Part shown: in pieces, positions 51,701-62,500 of the stretch
How positions within the stretch are numbered: the stretch's first letter is position 1
Layout: each line of letters starts with the position of its first letter
Assembly (NCBI RefSeq): GCF_943169635.2
Contig: NZ_OW968186.1
Coordinates: 434,001-498,000 of the forward strand
Reading direction: 5' to 3'
DNA: 64,000 bases
From: Fenollaria sporofastidiosus
GTDB taxonomy: Bacteria; Bacillota; Clostridia; Tissierellales; Peptoniphilaceae
Translations under genes and position numbers: made by a program
The notes under the pieces: generated by a model
Told to the model about the DNA's origin: nothing
Seen by the model: the letters and a program-made list of their open reading frames with translations, nothing else
Database searches by the model: none

Positions 51701-54700
51701 TTTTTAAGTGACTCGTGAACTGTAATTTCATTTGCCACAACCGTTCCTTTGTCTATTATAACTTTTTTATACTCTGCGTTTATTTCTGTATCTATCTTGA
51801 ATATAGCTGTGATACCTGTGTCAATATTTGTATCCCAAGTTCTTGTAGCTGTTTCAGTAGAAATCCACTTTGTGAATTGCCACTTATATGCCTTTTCAGT
51901 TCCAGCAGCAGCTACTTCTTTACCTACTGGCTTAGCAATTGGAATTGTTACTTCAACACTTGGTTTAACCCAGAATATTTTATCTACATTTTCTGCAGCT
52001 TTGTCTGTCGGTTTAAATGTTACCTTAACAAAATCGTTTGGTACATTGGCAGGTTTATCAATTCCTGTTTGAGGAATTACATTTTTTCCTTGATATTTAT
52101 ATTGAGCAACGTGAGTTGTATTTTGTGAATATGCTGTAGCAATCTCTGGTGACCAAGCATCTTTGCCTCCCTTTTGTTCAAAGCCTTTAGCTATGTCAGG
52201 AGTTACTGTTGGAGCAGTAAGTGTTACTTCAGTATTCTTTAGTACCCAGTACACTGCTTGACCAGTTATAGTGCCGTGATCGCCTTTAGTAAATTCTACT
52301 TTTACATAATTTATAGTATCACTTGGATCAGATGTTAAAACATCTTTTAGATATTTAGCTGTAACTTCTTTTGCTTCCTTAATAACTGTATCTTCAGCTA
52401 AATCCCAGCCAACATGTTTCCAATGATCATCTGCTGTTACTTTTGGATGTCTTATATCAGAAAGTTTTTTATTCGCATCTGGATTTACCCAATAAACTGT
52501 AGTGCCGTCAAGTGTACCATTAGTACCCTCTTTAAACTCAACCTTAACATATCCAGGTTTTTTAACTGTTAGAATATCATCAAGCTTATTGTACTCGGCT
52601 TTGATTGTTGTTTTTTTCTTAAATGTAGCTGTAAGATATTTATCCCATGCGTTAAAGTCTGGTTTTTGTTCGTAGCCTTGATTTGCTGTTACGCTTGGTG
52701 CTGTTAATGTTACTTCTTTATTTGGATTAACCCAGTATTTAACCGTTTGATTTGCATCTATTGTTCCATCGTTTCCTGCAACAAATTCAACAAGTACAAA
52801 ATTAGCTGGTACTGTAGCAGGTTTAGATCCATCTGAATTTGGAGCTATAACATCATCACCATTGTAATAGTATTGAGCAACGTGTTCTGTATTTGCAGAA
52901 TATTTTGTAGCTTGTTTTGGTGACCAAGCCTCGTCGCCTGTTATTTGTGCGTAGCCTGTCGCTGGTGTTACTCTTGGTGCTGTTAATGATACTTCAGCAT
53001 TCTTTAGTACCCAGTACTTTGCTGTATCTCCAGCTTTGATTTTACCGTGAGCGCCTTTAGTAAATTCAACTGTTACATATTTATCAGCATCAACTGTTGG
53101 CGCTGTTTTTAAAACATTTTCTAAATACTTAGCAGTAACTACTAATGGATTTGCTGTTTGCTCGTTAATTGCTGTAGTATCAGCAACGTCCCAACCATTG
53201 TGGCTCCAACCTGTACTTGGACTTACATTTGGATGAGTTACATCCTTAAGAGTTTTATTCTTTAGTGGATTTACCCAATAAGTTTGTGTTCCGTCAAGAT
53301 GGCCATTATTACCAGCCTTAAACTCTACCTTTACATAGCCAGGTTTTTCTTCTGTTAATATATCGCCAAGCTCTTTGTACTGAGCTGTAATTTTTGTTGC
53401 TTCTGTAAATGTTTTTGTTAAAGGTTTGTCCCAAGCGTTAAGTCTTAACTGTTGCCTATAACCTATGTTAGGTTTTATTTCTGGAGCAGTAAGAGTTACC
53501 TCTTTATTAGGATTAACCCAATACATAATAGTTTGATTTTGAGCGAACTCACCATGGTCGCCCTTATCAAATGTTACAAGTACATAGCCCTGTGGCACAG
53601 TTGGTTTAACATTAGGATCTGTTTGTGGAATTACATCTTCACCATTGAATTTATATTGAGCTGTGTGAACTGTGTCTTCGTAGTAGTACTTAGCAACTTT
53701 TGGTGACCAGGCATCATTGCCTGTTTTTTGTGCGTAGCCAGTATTTGCTGTAACATTTGGTTCAGTTAAATTAACTTCTTCTTGTTTTAGAACCCAATAT
53801 TGAGTTTTTTCAGTATTCGCAATAGTTCCGTGCTTGCCTTGATTGAACTCAACTTTTACATATTTATCTTTATTTTCTGTTGGCTCTTTCGTTAAAACTT
53901 TTTCTAAATACTGAGCTGTTACTTCTGTTTTTTCTGTAATAGCTGTGCTCTTATCTTTATCCCAGCCATTTTCCTTCCATCCATCATTTGCTTTTATAGT
54001 TGGATGAATGATATCAGAAAGTGTTATCCCTGCGTTTGGTTTAACCCAATACTTTGTTGTCCCATCAAGTGTACCGTTTGTTCCAACCTTAAATTCAACC
54101 AGTACAAAGTTATCCGGTACATTTGGTTTAGCATTTCCTGTTTGAGTGACAATATTTGAAACATATTGCGCTTCAATTGTAGTTTTATTAGCAGTAAATT
54201 GATGTCTTGGTTTCTTTGCAAGCTCATATACATCTGTCCCAATAGTCCATTTCTCAAAAGTATTATTAGCATTTCCTGTTGGATCTGCTCCTGGAATAAC
54301 AACTTTAGCAGCCGGATTTACATAGTAATAAGTTTTTTGAGGGTCAGTAGCCTTTGTAGTAGGATCTACGATTACTTTTACATAATCACTTGGTACGTAG
54401 TAAGGCTTTTCAGTTAAAGTTTTTGCTTCGTAAATGTTTTTAACTACCTTGATAGGTATATCTACTGTTTTTGTTTTATTATTGGCAAATGTAATTTTTG
54501 CCGTAACTTTTTCTGTTCTTGTTGGTTCGTCTTTAGTATTATCTTTTTCTTGTAACTTTCCATAAAGATAATTCTTTAATGCATCGCCATCAGCTGTATA
54601 TTCATTTGCTCCATCCACTATTGCAAAGGTGTCACTATTTGCTAGTGGTTTTAGGTCTCCATTTGCATCTTTAATCTTTACTTGTCCCTTTAATTGGTCA

Positions 54701-56073
54701 AGTGTCGGAATAAAGTCATTAACCCAATTATCTCCATCTTTAAATGATTCTTTTACTTCAAGCTCTTCTTCTTGTATATCGTTATTGTCCCAAATAGCGT
54801 AGAAAGTCTTTGCTTCTGTGATGTTTTTAAAAGCATCATCAGTGACTGGAGTAATTGTTCCTTGATTATCTTTTTTGCCCCAGCCCTTAAAAGTTTCTAG
54901 ATCTTTTTTAGGCTCTTCAGCCTTGTCAGTTAAAGTGCCATCATATTCAACTTCTTTTACAATTTTTATTTCAGTATCAGGAGCTGTAAAATTAGCGAAT
55001 TTACCACCATTCGCATCAAATGTCACTGGGATAATCTCAGTCATAGTAAGCTTTCCGCCGTTTATGACGTCGTATTTGAAGTCGTATTTGAACTTATGGT
55101 CTCCTGATGTAACAGTCTTATTTGTAGTATCAAAAGTTAAACCTGTTGTATCAGCTTTTACTTTAATATCTGTAGGCTTATTATATAAAAAGCTTACAAA
55201 AATCTTATCTGGTTTTCTACCTTCTCTTAAACTGTTAGTTCTTAGTATAACAGATTTAGTATCATTCTTTGGCAAATCAAAGATTGCAGTTTTTGTATTA
55301 CTACCACTAGAACCTGTCATAGTTCCTTGTAGTTGTGGTCTTTCGCCCTCTACTACTGCTGTGCGCCACTCTGATACAAATTTTGATGAAGCAACTTGTT
55401 GTAGTCCTATCTCTAAAGTTAAGTGATATTTAATTCTGCCCTCTGCATCCGGTTTTTCAAATGTGGGTGAACCAGCATTTCCTGTTGTAGTTAACCTTGC
55501 AGTAAGCAGTTTAACCTTGTCAGAAACTTCCTCATCTAGTTTTACTTCATAAGTTAGAGGCTCTAGTTTATTATTAAATAAAGGTAGTTCTGCTGGATTC
55601 CCCTCTCCATCAGTCCAAGTATATGTGCCTGCTTGATTTACATTTAAAACACGCTCTACACCTGTCTCAACACCAGTCTCGTCATTCATTTGTATAAATC
55701 TTAAGTGTACCTCTTCAGTACCGAAGATTTCATTCCACTGGAATGGATTTCCACCAAGACCTGTAACTTTAAGATCGGCCTTAACTTCACCGTGGTACTT
55801 TAGCTTGTCCCCGTTCTTTGGCTCTTGGCCTTCTTCGAAGTAGCCGAACAGGCTTGCACCTGGGTCTGCGGATCTTCTCACTCTATTTTTTGCTGTCAAT
55901 CTGTTTAACTCTAACATAAGCTTTGCGTCGTAGCTGTCGCCATTGATCACGCCTACAGTTACTAAGCCGTCCTCAGGAGCTTTCACCTCCTCTTTTGCAA
56001 ATATTGCTTGTGGTGCAATGATTTGTAAAAACATTGCTATCGCTAGTATCAAAGAAGCTAATCTTTTAGTCAT
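48715..56073 (-). CDS. Giant SLH-anchored surface protein with InlB-like repeats
   Basis: A 2452-residue protein. The signal peptide is residues 1-26. A unique N-terminal region (to about 330) precedes a Listeria-Bacteroides repeat (VTFDANGGKF...FKGWG...TFYAIWDN). The bulk is two alternating modules. Module M1 (ESFKDG-WVN-F, then KVVKNIYEAKT-KPYYVP) occurs three times. Module M2 (YVKVEFK-G-HG, then YWV-P, then AQY) occurs many times. A short KIVEKEKIVEKI coiled coil precedes three SLH domains in the last 240 residues (RCEAAQ, ITRAEW, ITRQEV motifs), which should bind secondary wall polymer. Probably an adhesin or surface-layer component. Its start overlaps the upstream small gene by 8 bp. Confidence 0.85.
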   Translation of the reverse strand: MTKRLASLILAIAMFLQIIAPQAIFAKEEVKAPEDGLVTVGVINGDSYDAKLMLELNRLTAKNRVRRSADPGASLFGYFEEGQEPKNGDKLKYHGEVKADLKVTGLGGNPFQWNEIFGTEEVHLRFIQMNDETGVETGVERVLNVNQAGTYTWTDGEGNPAELPLFNNKLEPLTYEVKLDEEVSDKVKLLTARLTTTGNAGSPTFEKPDAEGRIKYHLTLEIGLQQVASSKFVSEWRTAVVEGERPQLQGTMTGSSGSNTKTAIFDLPKNDTKSVILRTNSLREGRKPDKIFVSFLYNKPTDIKVKADTTGLTFDTTNKTVTSGDHKFKYDFKYDVINGGKLTMTEIIPVTFDANGGKFANFTAPDTEIKIVKEVEYDGTLTDKAEEPKKDLETFKGWGKKDNQGTITPVTDDAFKNITEAKTFYAIWDNNDIQEEELEVKESFKDGDNWVNDFIPTLDQLKGQVKIKDANGDLKPLANSDTFAIVDGANEYTADGDALKNYLYGKLQEKDNTKDEPTRTEKVTAKITFANNKTKTVDIPIKVVKNIYEAKTLTEKPYYVPSDYVKVIVDPTTKATDPQKTYYYVNPAAKVVIPGADPTGNANNTFEKWTIGTDVYELAKKPRHQFTANKTTIEAQYVSNIVTQTGNAKPNVPDNFVLVEFKVGTNGTLDGTTKYWVKPNAGITLSDIIHPTIKANDGWKENGWDKDKSTAITEKTEVTAQYLEKVLTKEPTENKDKYVKVEFNQGKHGTIANTEKTQYWVLKQEEVNLTEPNVTANTGYAQKTGNDAWSPKVAKYYYEDTVHTAQYKFNGEDVIPQTDPNVKPTVPQGYVLVTFDKGDHGEFAQNQTIMYWVNPNKEVTLTAPEIKPNIGYRQQLRLNAWDKPLTKTFTEATKITAQYKELGDILTEEKPGYVKVEFKAGNNGHLDGTQTYWVNPLKNKTLKDVTHPNVSPSTGWSHNGWDVADTTAINEQTANPLVVTAKYLENVLKTAPTVDADKYVTVEFTKGAHGKIKAGDTAKYWVLKNAEVSLTAPRVTPATGYAQITGDEAWSPKQATKYSANTEHVAQYYYNGDDVIAPNSDGSKPATVPANFVLVEFVAGNDGTIDANQTVKYWVNPNKEVTLTAPSVTANQGYEQKPDFNAWDKYLTATFKKKTTIKAEYNKLDDILTVKKPGYVKVEFKEGTNGTLDGTTVYWVNPDANKKLSDIRHPKVTADDHWKHVGWDLAEDTVIKEAKEVTAKYLKDVLTSDPSDTINYVKVEFTKGDHGTITGQAVYWVLKNTEVTLTAPTVTPDIAKGFEQKGGKDAWSPEIATAYSQNTTHVAQYKYQGKNVIPQTGIDKPANVPNDFVKVTFKPTDKAAENVDKIFWVKPSVEVTIPIAKPVGKEVAAAGTEKAYKWQFTKWISTETATRTWDTNIDTGITAIFKIDTEINAEYKKVIIDKGTVVANEITVHESLKKNATEWVNKFIDEASEDVLKKALKVTDDNGQLKDLPTGTTIKFLDNNDAAISGDQLKNYLYDKLKEKDDGNKPSRTEKLKAKVTMPGAEEQTVEIPIKVIKNIYEAKTLSEKPYYVPTDYVKVILDPTTNAKDPQKTYYYVNPAANVLITKDNPVGVGTNTFVKWANGNTEYKLAQTDNERYQFNVETTITAEYTTDVIEQTDPNNKPNTVPSNFVKVTFKPTNEATDTTDKIYWVNPTKEVTFQIADPVGAGTKTFKEWKLGSDVYKSSTPKKFTDINGTIITATYVDDVLTADASGNKPAETPDDYVKVTTKKTDKAKLSTNPAEKEEQIFYVNPNKKVKLPVTKPAGKDVPVDASNPKEYSWKFTKWKSNENGPRTWSENVVADGIEDKFPVETTITAQYEKVTIDQGNVSTEGLTVAESFKDGNTWINNFIPSEVTLKKAIKVKDASGNEQNVPTDATVAFILGKDANGNAYADLATELYDKLKEKDETEVSRIEKIKAKVTFANGEVQDVDIPIKVVKNIYEAKTKEGKPIYVPDGYKKVTVDPTTKAKDPQKTYFYVNPDAQVVIPGSDPTAINGYRFINWTIPGKDANGHDIDVPYTLAKRHQFKEETIIKANYTGAEDIIEYDPNDPTARPEGYVLVRFEAEAGLKLAKSKAFFIKKGAKNTSGLDLTLAALKKPNVNAAAGYAFDTWDTADAIVINNRDIVVTAKVKQVSSPGKPGGEPGYRPYPEVIYRDKIVEKEKIVEKIVKVGENDEMQKEIRYMQGFNGKFRPYDGLRRCEAAQILANALKADGYRYDANYALSYSDVGNVWYTDAIRVVTQAGVFQGYSDGTFKPEGKITRAEWVATLRRFQDIKEASGNTMMLRNGHWATAEVEAAYEAGWLGVYQDGTAKFDADKPITRQEVAYVSNRAFRRVLDKVYLKRSVNTLLTYKDINPSMPLYEDILCASNTLLTDNRYYKANTVVMDNLTFNIVTDYLRIQQKKFQYNVIR

Positions 56074-56356
56074 TTACTTTCACCTTTCCTCTACTTTTAT
56101 TTGCGCTCTCTTCTTTATAGAGCAAAACCTTAGTTTCATTTCTTCTTATTTTATTGCCTAAATTATTAGGCTCGTTCATATCCCTTAAAATATCTTTACG
56201 CATATAGCTTAAATATATATGCTCTTTCTCACAATGTCCTCTTGCTTTTATCTTAATGCCGTTTTCTGCCGTGAGCACAAATCTCGAAAGCAGTGTCATT
56301 AAGAGCGTCACTGCGAGGACTAAAAGCACAGTCCCTTTAATTGTAATCTCCTTCAT
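56066..56356 (-). CDS. Small membrane-anchored protein of unknown function
   Basis: A 96-residue protein that I do not recognise. One N-terminal hydrophobic segment (residues about 8-28, GTVLLVLAVTLLMTLLSRFVL) is followed by a basic, polar tail (NKIRRNETKVLLYKEESANKSRGK). The stop lies inside the start region of the giant SLH gene (8-bp overlap), so translation is probably coupled. A role in export or membrane handling of the giant protein is conceivable but unsupported. The gene has a plausible start behind AGGAGATTACAATT-like spacing. Confidence 0.55.
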   Translation of the reverse strand: MKEITIKGTVLLVLAVTLLMTLLSRFVLTAENGIKIKARGHCEKEHIYLSYMRKDILRDMNEPNNLGNKIRRNETKVLLYKEESANKSRGKVKVND

Positions 56357-56544
56357 ATATATCCCCTCGATTTAATTATATACATAGCGCATTTTGCATG
56401 CACTTCTCTTCATATTATTATACCACAAAATGCCGTCATTTTAAATAATTTATGTAAATTTAACACGTTGGTAACAATATTTTACAAAAGTTATCATTTT
56501 ATATAAATATTTTTTAAAAAATAATAAAAAAATATTATTGCACA

Positions 56545-56576
56545 CAAAAAAGATGCCAAGCATATAGCTTAGCATC
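56545..56576 (-). terminator. Terminator of the second giant surface gene
   Basis: On the minus strand AGATGCTAAGC / GCTTGGCATCT (one wobble) with a 5-nt loop is followed by TTTTTTG. The roughly 190 bp from here to the small gene is AT-rich with no other feature. Confidence 0.85.
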
Positions 56577-56597
56577 TCTAAAATCTTTTGTATTAAA

Positions 56598-59500
56598 TTA
56601 TTTAATTCTGTACTCTCTTGTATCGGATCTTACTCCATTCAATTCTGCGTATACTTTAATTCTGTCTCTGTTCTTAAGTTTGCCACCTAATTCATCCGGT
56701 ATTATAAAGTAGTACATCTTGTAATCAGAATCATATATTGCTTTAATTGTTGTAGTCTTATTTGATCTACTAACTTCAAGATATCCTATTGCACCCTCAG
56801 TCATAGATTCAACACTAACATCTGGATCTCCAGCACTTGGAAGTATTATGGTGATTGTTGGTTTTACTTTAGCTCCATCGCCGATATCTGTATCATCACT
56901 AAATTTCCACTCATTGTTAAGCTCTGTTAAGTCCCAACCTCTAAATACATAGTCATTTTTTACACCATTGCCAAGTTCTAGTCTACGAACAAGTGGCGTA
57001 GGAATGTTAACCACTTCATCTTTCTTTACATAGAACTTAGTATCGCCTAGCATAAAGGCTTTATTAGGATCAACTTTAAATGTTACTAGCACCATGTCAT
57101 CTGGTTTTTCGTTTTGAATTTGTGTTTCGTCTGTTACGCTAGGATCTACTGGAATAACATCTGCTTTTGGTTCGTATTGAGCTGTGAATGTGATATCATT
57201 GCCGCCTAGTTCTAGTGCTTGATCCCAGCCATTATTAGCATCTTTTGCCTTGTAGTATTTTGCTGGAACTATTTCTGGTACTATTAGACCTTTTGCTTGA
57301 TTAAGGCTTAAACCTTTGGCAACTTTATAAATTACTTTTTCAATTCCATCAGTTTGTCCTTCTTTAAGTGTTCCGTGGTCACCTTTTAAGAAAGTTACTC
57401 TGATGAATTTTTCTGTATCAATAAGGTCGTCTTCGTTAATCTCTTGTACTGCGTTTGTCCACTGAGCAAATAGAACTAAGTCTTTAATTATAGATTTGTT
57501 TTTAAAATCAAATAATGGATCTGTTTCACTTGCGTTTTTCGTTTCTTTCCATCCAGTGAATACGAAATTATCTTTCTTAGGATCAGTGGCAGGTTTTGTT
57601 GCTGTCTTTCCGTGTTCAACTAATTGTGTATCTGGTGCTTTTGATCCACCGTTTGTGTCAAACTCTACTTTGTGTGTATTAGCCTTCCACTGAGCTGTTG
57701 CTTTTTTGTCCTTGTCAAGCGTTATTTCTGCTCCCGCTTGGTAGATTGTTTCGTCGTTATCAAGTTTCCAGCCAGCGAATGTAGCATTTTCTTTTGTTAG
57801 TCCATCTGCGTTAGCTAATCTAACTTTTGTGCCAACTTTTACTTTTGTTGCTTCTGGTACATCGCCTGTAACATCTGTTCCGCCTTTTTCGTAAGTTAAT
57901 TTTACTTTTCCGTCTTCGAAGATGGCTACGTGTGTTCTATCGCTTGTGATTGGAGTTGCCTCGTCGATAGGCTCTTGCCAAACGTTATTAAATGTGTAGT
58001 TTGCATTTACTACAACTTTTGGAACTGCAAGTTGTTTATCTGTTGCTGTTTCGTTTTTGCCTAAAACTTTTAAAGTAATTTCTGCATTTGGATCTACATA
58101 GTAGATTTTTTCTGTAACATTGCCTTCAAGTTTACCCTTGTTTTCATCTTCTGTTCTGAATGTTACTTTTACGTAGCCTTTTGGAATAACTTGGTTTGGA
58201 TCGTTGGTTTTTTCTACTATATTAGCATTCTTTGTGAAATTAAAAGTAAATTCTGTATCTGTTTTAAATGTATCTTTTAATTTCTTAGTTTCGCTAGTAT
58301 CCCAATTACCACCAATATATCCAACATCTGGAGTTTTTTCAATGCCATTAGCATATGATGTTAAATCAAGTTCTACTTCTGGTGAAACATAGTAAACAAA
58401 TTCATTTGTAAGTGTGTTTTTGAATTTTCCGCCTGTGCCAGGTTTGAAAGTTATTTTTACATAATTTTCCATAGCTTTTTCAGGTTTTTCTCCATTTGGT
58501 CCAGCTGGGATGATTGGTTCGTGTACTTCAACTGGTATTACGATTGGATGTTCATTTGAGCCTTCTGTTGAACCGTCTTTGTATTTAACGATAACTTTTG
58601 CTGATGTATCGCCAACTGTATTGCCATCTGGTTTTGAAATAACTTCTATTGATTCAATTTCTTTGCCTGCTGGTGGTGTGATCTTGCCTTTTAAGTCCTT
58701 AGGAGTAATTTCTTTACCCTTTGGTGTATCTAATTTACTTATAGTGCTCTTGTCTATTAGTGGAGTAGAATCAATTTCTTCCTCATAAATAGCCTCAACT
58801 ACTGATACTTTAGCTGAGTACTTGTTCTTTGCTAGGTCGATAGTTTCTTTTGGATCAAGATCTGTTAAACTATTATCATCTTCGCCAGTTTTTACTATTT
58901 GCCATCCTTTATATATATAGTTAACTTTTCTCTTGCCTAAAGAGCTTCCTTCGCCATCTGTTAATTCAATTTCTTGATTTACTTTACCTGTTGGATTTGT
59001 TACTTCTATAGTAACTTCCTTAGTAGGGTTAACCCAGAATGTTTTTTCAAACTTAGTTTCATCTGTAGCCTTATCTGTTGTCTTAACTACAACCTTGACA
59101 TAAGTCTTTGGTACATCTGGTTTATTGTTTGGATCTGTTTGTTCAACTGCATCTTTTGCGTCAACTGGTTTGATGACAGTATCTTCTGTAAACATATGAC
59201 GTTTAGCGAAATCAAATTTGCCATTTTCTTTACCATCTTCATTTTGACTTTTTTTGTCAGCTGTCCAATTAATAAATGTTGATGAACCTTCGGACTTAAC
59301 TTCTGGTATTTCTACCCAAGCTTTTGGATTGACATAATAAACCTTATTATTTTTAGCCTTCATATCGCCAGATGGTGATACTGTTACTTTTACATAGGCT
59401 TTTGTAGCTGTATCTTTTAGAATATCTTTCAATCCACCATCTTTTGCGTCTTTCGCTTCTGCATCGGATAGATATTTAGGTTTTTGCCACTCTCTATTAA

Positions 59501-62500
59501 GTGCTTCGTAGCGGTTCTTGTAAACTGTGATTGGTATATTAAGTTCTTGCTTAGCACTTGCAATATCGCCTTTTTTGCTAGTAATCTTAGCTTCTTGTTC
59601 TTGAATCTTATCTTTATCTTGTGGGTTTGCAGTTTTAAGTGTTTTTAGTTCAGCCTCAAGAACCTTTAATTCTTCTTCAAGATTCTTTATTTCTGCTTCT
59701 GTCTTGAATAAAGCCTTAGCAATGATATTTACAGTACGAACTGTTTCTGTAGCATCGTCTTTACCCATTTCTTTAACAAGTTCGAATATATCTTCATCTT
59801 TTGTTATTTCTGTTTCAGTACCATCAGCATTTTTGTTAAAGAATTTAATTTTTACATTAGCTGGAATTGGTTTAACTACCTCTTTTTTTGTTCCATTTTC
59901 TTCAACAATTTCTTTCCATACTAATTGTGCTTTTAAGTCGTCAATAGTTGGAGCAAATTTATTGGACCAATCCTTTGTTCCATCTGCCTTAGGATCTTTA
60001 AAGGCTTCTGTTCTTACTAGGCCTTCTGCCTTAGCACTTAGTCCTGACCAATCAAAGTAGGCTGTGAATGTGTAGTTTTTGTTAATTTCTGTTTCAGCGT
60101 TCAACCACTTTTCATTGTCCCACTTAATAAATTTCTTGCCTTGGTCTGGTGTGATATAGTATCTGTTTTCTTCTTTTGCTAATGGTTTACCTTCAGAATC
60201 CTTCTTACCTTCTTCCCAAATAACTGGATGTGGTAGCTTATCTGACTTAAGTCCCTTGATTACATCGTAATGTAATTCTGTAACTTCTTTGCCGTCCTTG
60301 TCCTTAAATACGCCGCCTTTATGCTTGTCGTCAATCTTAAATGTTACTCTTACATAACCTTCTGGTGTCTTACCATCTTTTGGAACTTCGATTACTCTTG
60401 CGTCTTTATAATAGAAGTAAATTTCATCAGAGCCTGTGCCGTTGATGCCAAGGAACTCGTTTGTATCCTCGTTTACATCGTAGAATAGTTGTTGTTGCGG
60501 AGCGCTAACAAGCTTCCAGCCAGGTATATGTCTGTAGTTTCTTGCGTCGTAGTGACGGCATGCGCTTGTAACTTCTTCCTTGTCAATAACCTTGTACTTA
60601 TCTAGAATTTCTTCTAATTTTGCTCTATTAGCTTCAAATTTTGCTTTGTTTGCTTTATTTGCTTCTAGTAAGATAGCTTCTTTTCCTTTATTGTCTGCTT
60701 TATTATATTCTTCGCTAGCCATAAGTGCATCAATGTCTGTTAGATCCAAGCCCTTGAAGAACGCATCTACTTCCGCCTTTCCTCTTTCATCTATATAGTT
60801 AACTTTGTAGTTACGTGTTCTGAATGGTCTGTAATAGAATCTGAATACGTTTTCAGGGTTTGGTTCATAAACAGGATTATCTTCAGTGCCTACGTTAATA
60901 TTGTCTTGAACTCTGAAAGTTTGGAAGTATGTGTTATTTAGTTTAACGCGGTTGTTGTAAGCTTCGTATTCTGGTTTTAATTCAACATCAGTACCATTTT
61001 CCTTATAAGTGCCAGAAAGTTTTTCCATAAGCTCATCGTTATTAGCCAATATCCAGTGTTCGTCTTGCTTTTCTCCTGTTGCTGGAACATAGTCGTCTAC
61101 ACGCTTGTAAGATAGACTGTTAGGTTCTGGGTTTGGATACTTCTCATCATCTAGGACGAAATTGTTATTTGAATCCCTCTTTAGGTAGTAGTGGTAAACT
61201 TTTACCTCTGCTCTCTTGTTTTCAACCCAAATTGCCTTTAGATAGATTGGAGCAACTACATCTGTTCCGAAGGAATAAAGCTCTGGAACCTTATATCTAG
61301 TACGGTAGCCTGTATCTTGCTTGTCAGTATAATTATTATTTTGATCTTTTTCGTAATAAATTACTTCCCAGCCCAAAAAGTCATAACCGTAGCGAGTAGG
61401 AGGTGTTTTAGGTACTTTAAGCTTTTGTCCATGAGCAACGGTAAAGACTTGAAGGTTCTTAGCTTTTTCTGCGTCAGATATTATTTTATTGTCTTCAGGT
61501 GATTTTTCTAGATCATAATATCCTTTTACAGGGTATTCATTTTCTTCTTCTTTACCAATGTCGCCTTCTTTTATTTTTTTCTTCTCAGTTGTAAGATCAT
61601 TTAGTTCAATATCATCAAGTTTGCCGCCATTTGGATCAAATGTAACCTTTCTTCTTTTATCTGGAATGTCCCATATAGCATAAAGGTTTGTTGGGTGGAA
61701 AGGCATGGTTTCTTTTGGATTCTTCCAAACCATCTTTTTCCCAGCAGGGTCTAGTGCCCAGCCCTTAAATACCTTGTCACTTGCAAGACCTTCTGGTCTC
61801 TTTACCACATAGTTGTTCTTTGAGTCTTTGGCAAATTCATTAGGATTAGTTTTATCTCTTTGTAGTAAGTCATATAGGCCTAGTTTGTATAAATTATTTG
61901 GGTTATCTAAAAAGTTTTCTGGCTTATCTTTAAAATACTCTCTGTCGTCTCTCTCTAAGTCATCTTGAACTAAGTCTGGACTTAGAACCTTTAGTGGGAA
62001 TTCGTAGAAAGTTTCTAGTGCATTGGCCTTCTTGTTTTGCTCTTCTGTTCCTCCTTTAACAGGATACTTAAACTCACTATCGCCCTTAATCTTTGTTGGG
62101 TCGTAGTTAAATCTTAGTGGGTACTTATTACGTTTGTAATGGAATTGTAGATATCCGTTTTCTCCAAATGATTGACCACCTTCTTTTACATCTCCATATT
62201 CATCGGAATCGCTAAAAAAGACTGATATAAAGTCTAGCTGACCGATAGGTAATTTGAGCCCAAAGTTGTTATAGTATGTCCCACAATTGTTAGTGGTGAT
62301 TTCATCACGTTCGTCGTTTAGTTCCCCAATTCTATCTTCGTTCACGCGGCCATCTTCCTGCTGATCCTCTCTGATTACCGGCCATGCAACTCCAGGTTTA
62401 TAGTCCCTAGGTGTAAAGCCTGTAACTGTCGGGTATTTGTGGCCATAGCCCGGGTCACCTGTATCTGCCTTGGTTCTAACAAGGTCGTAACGTATGATGG

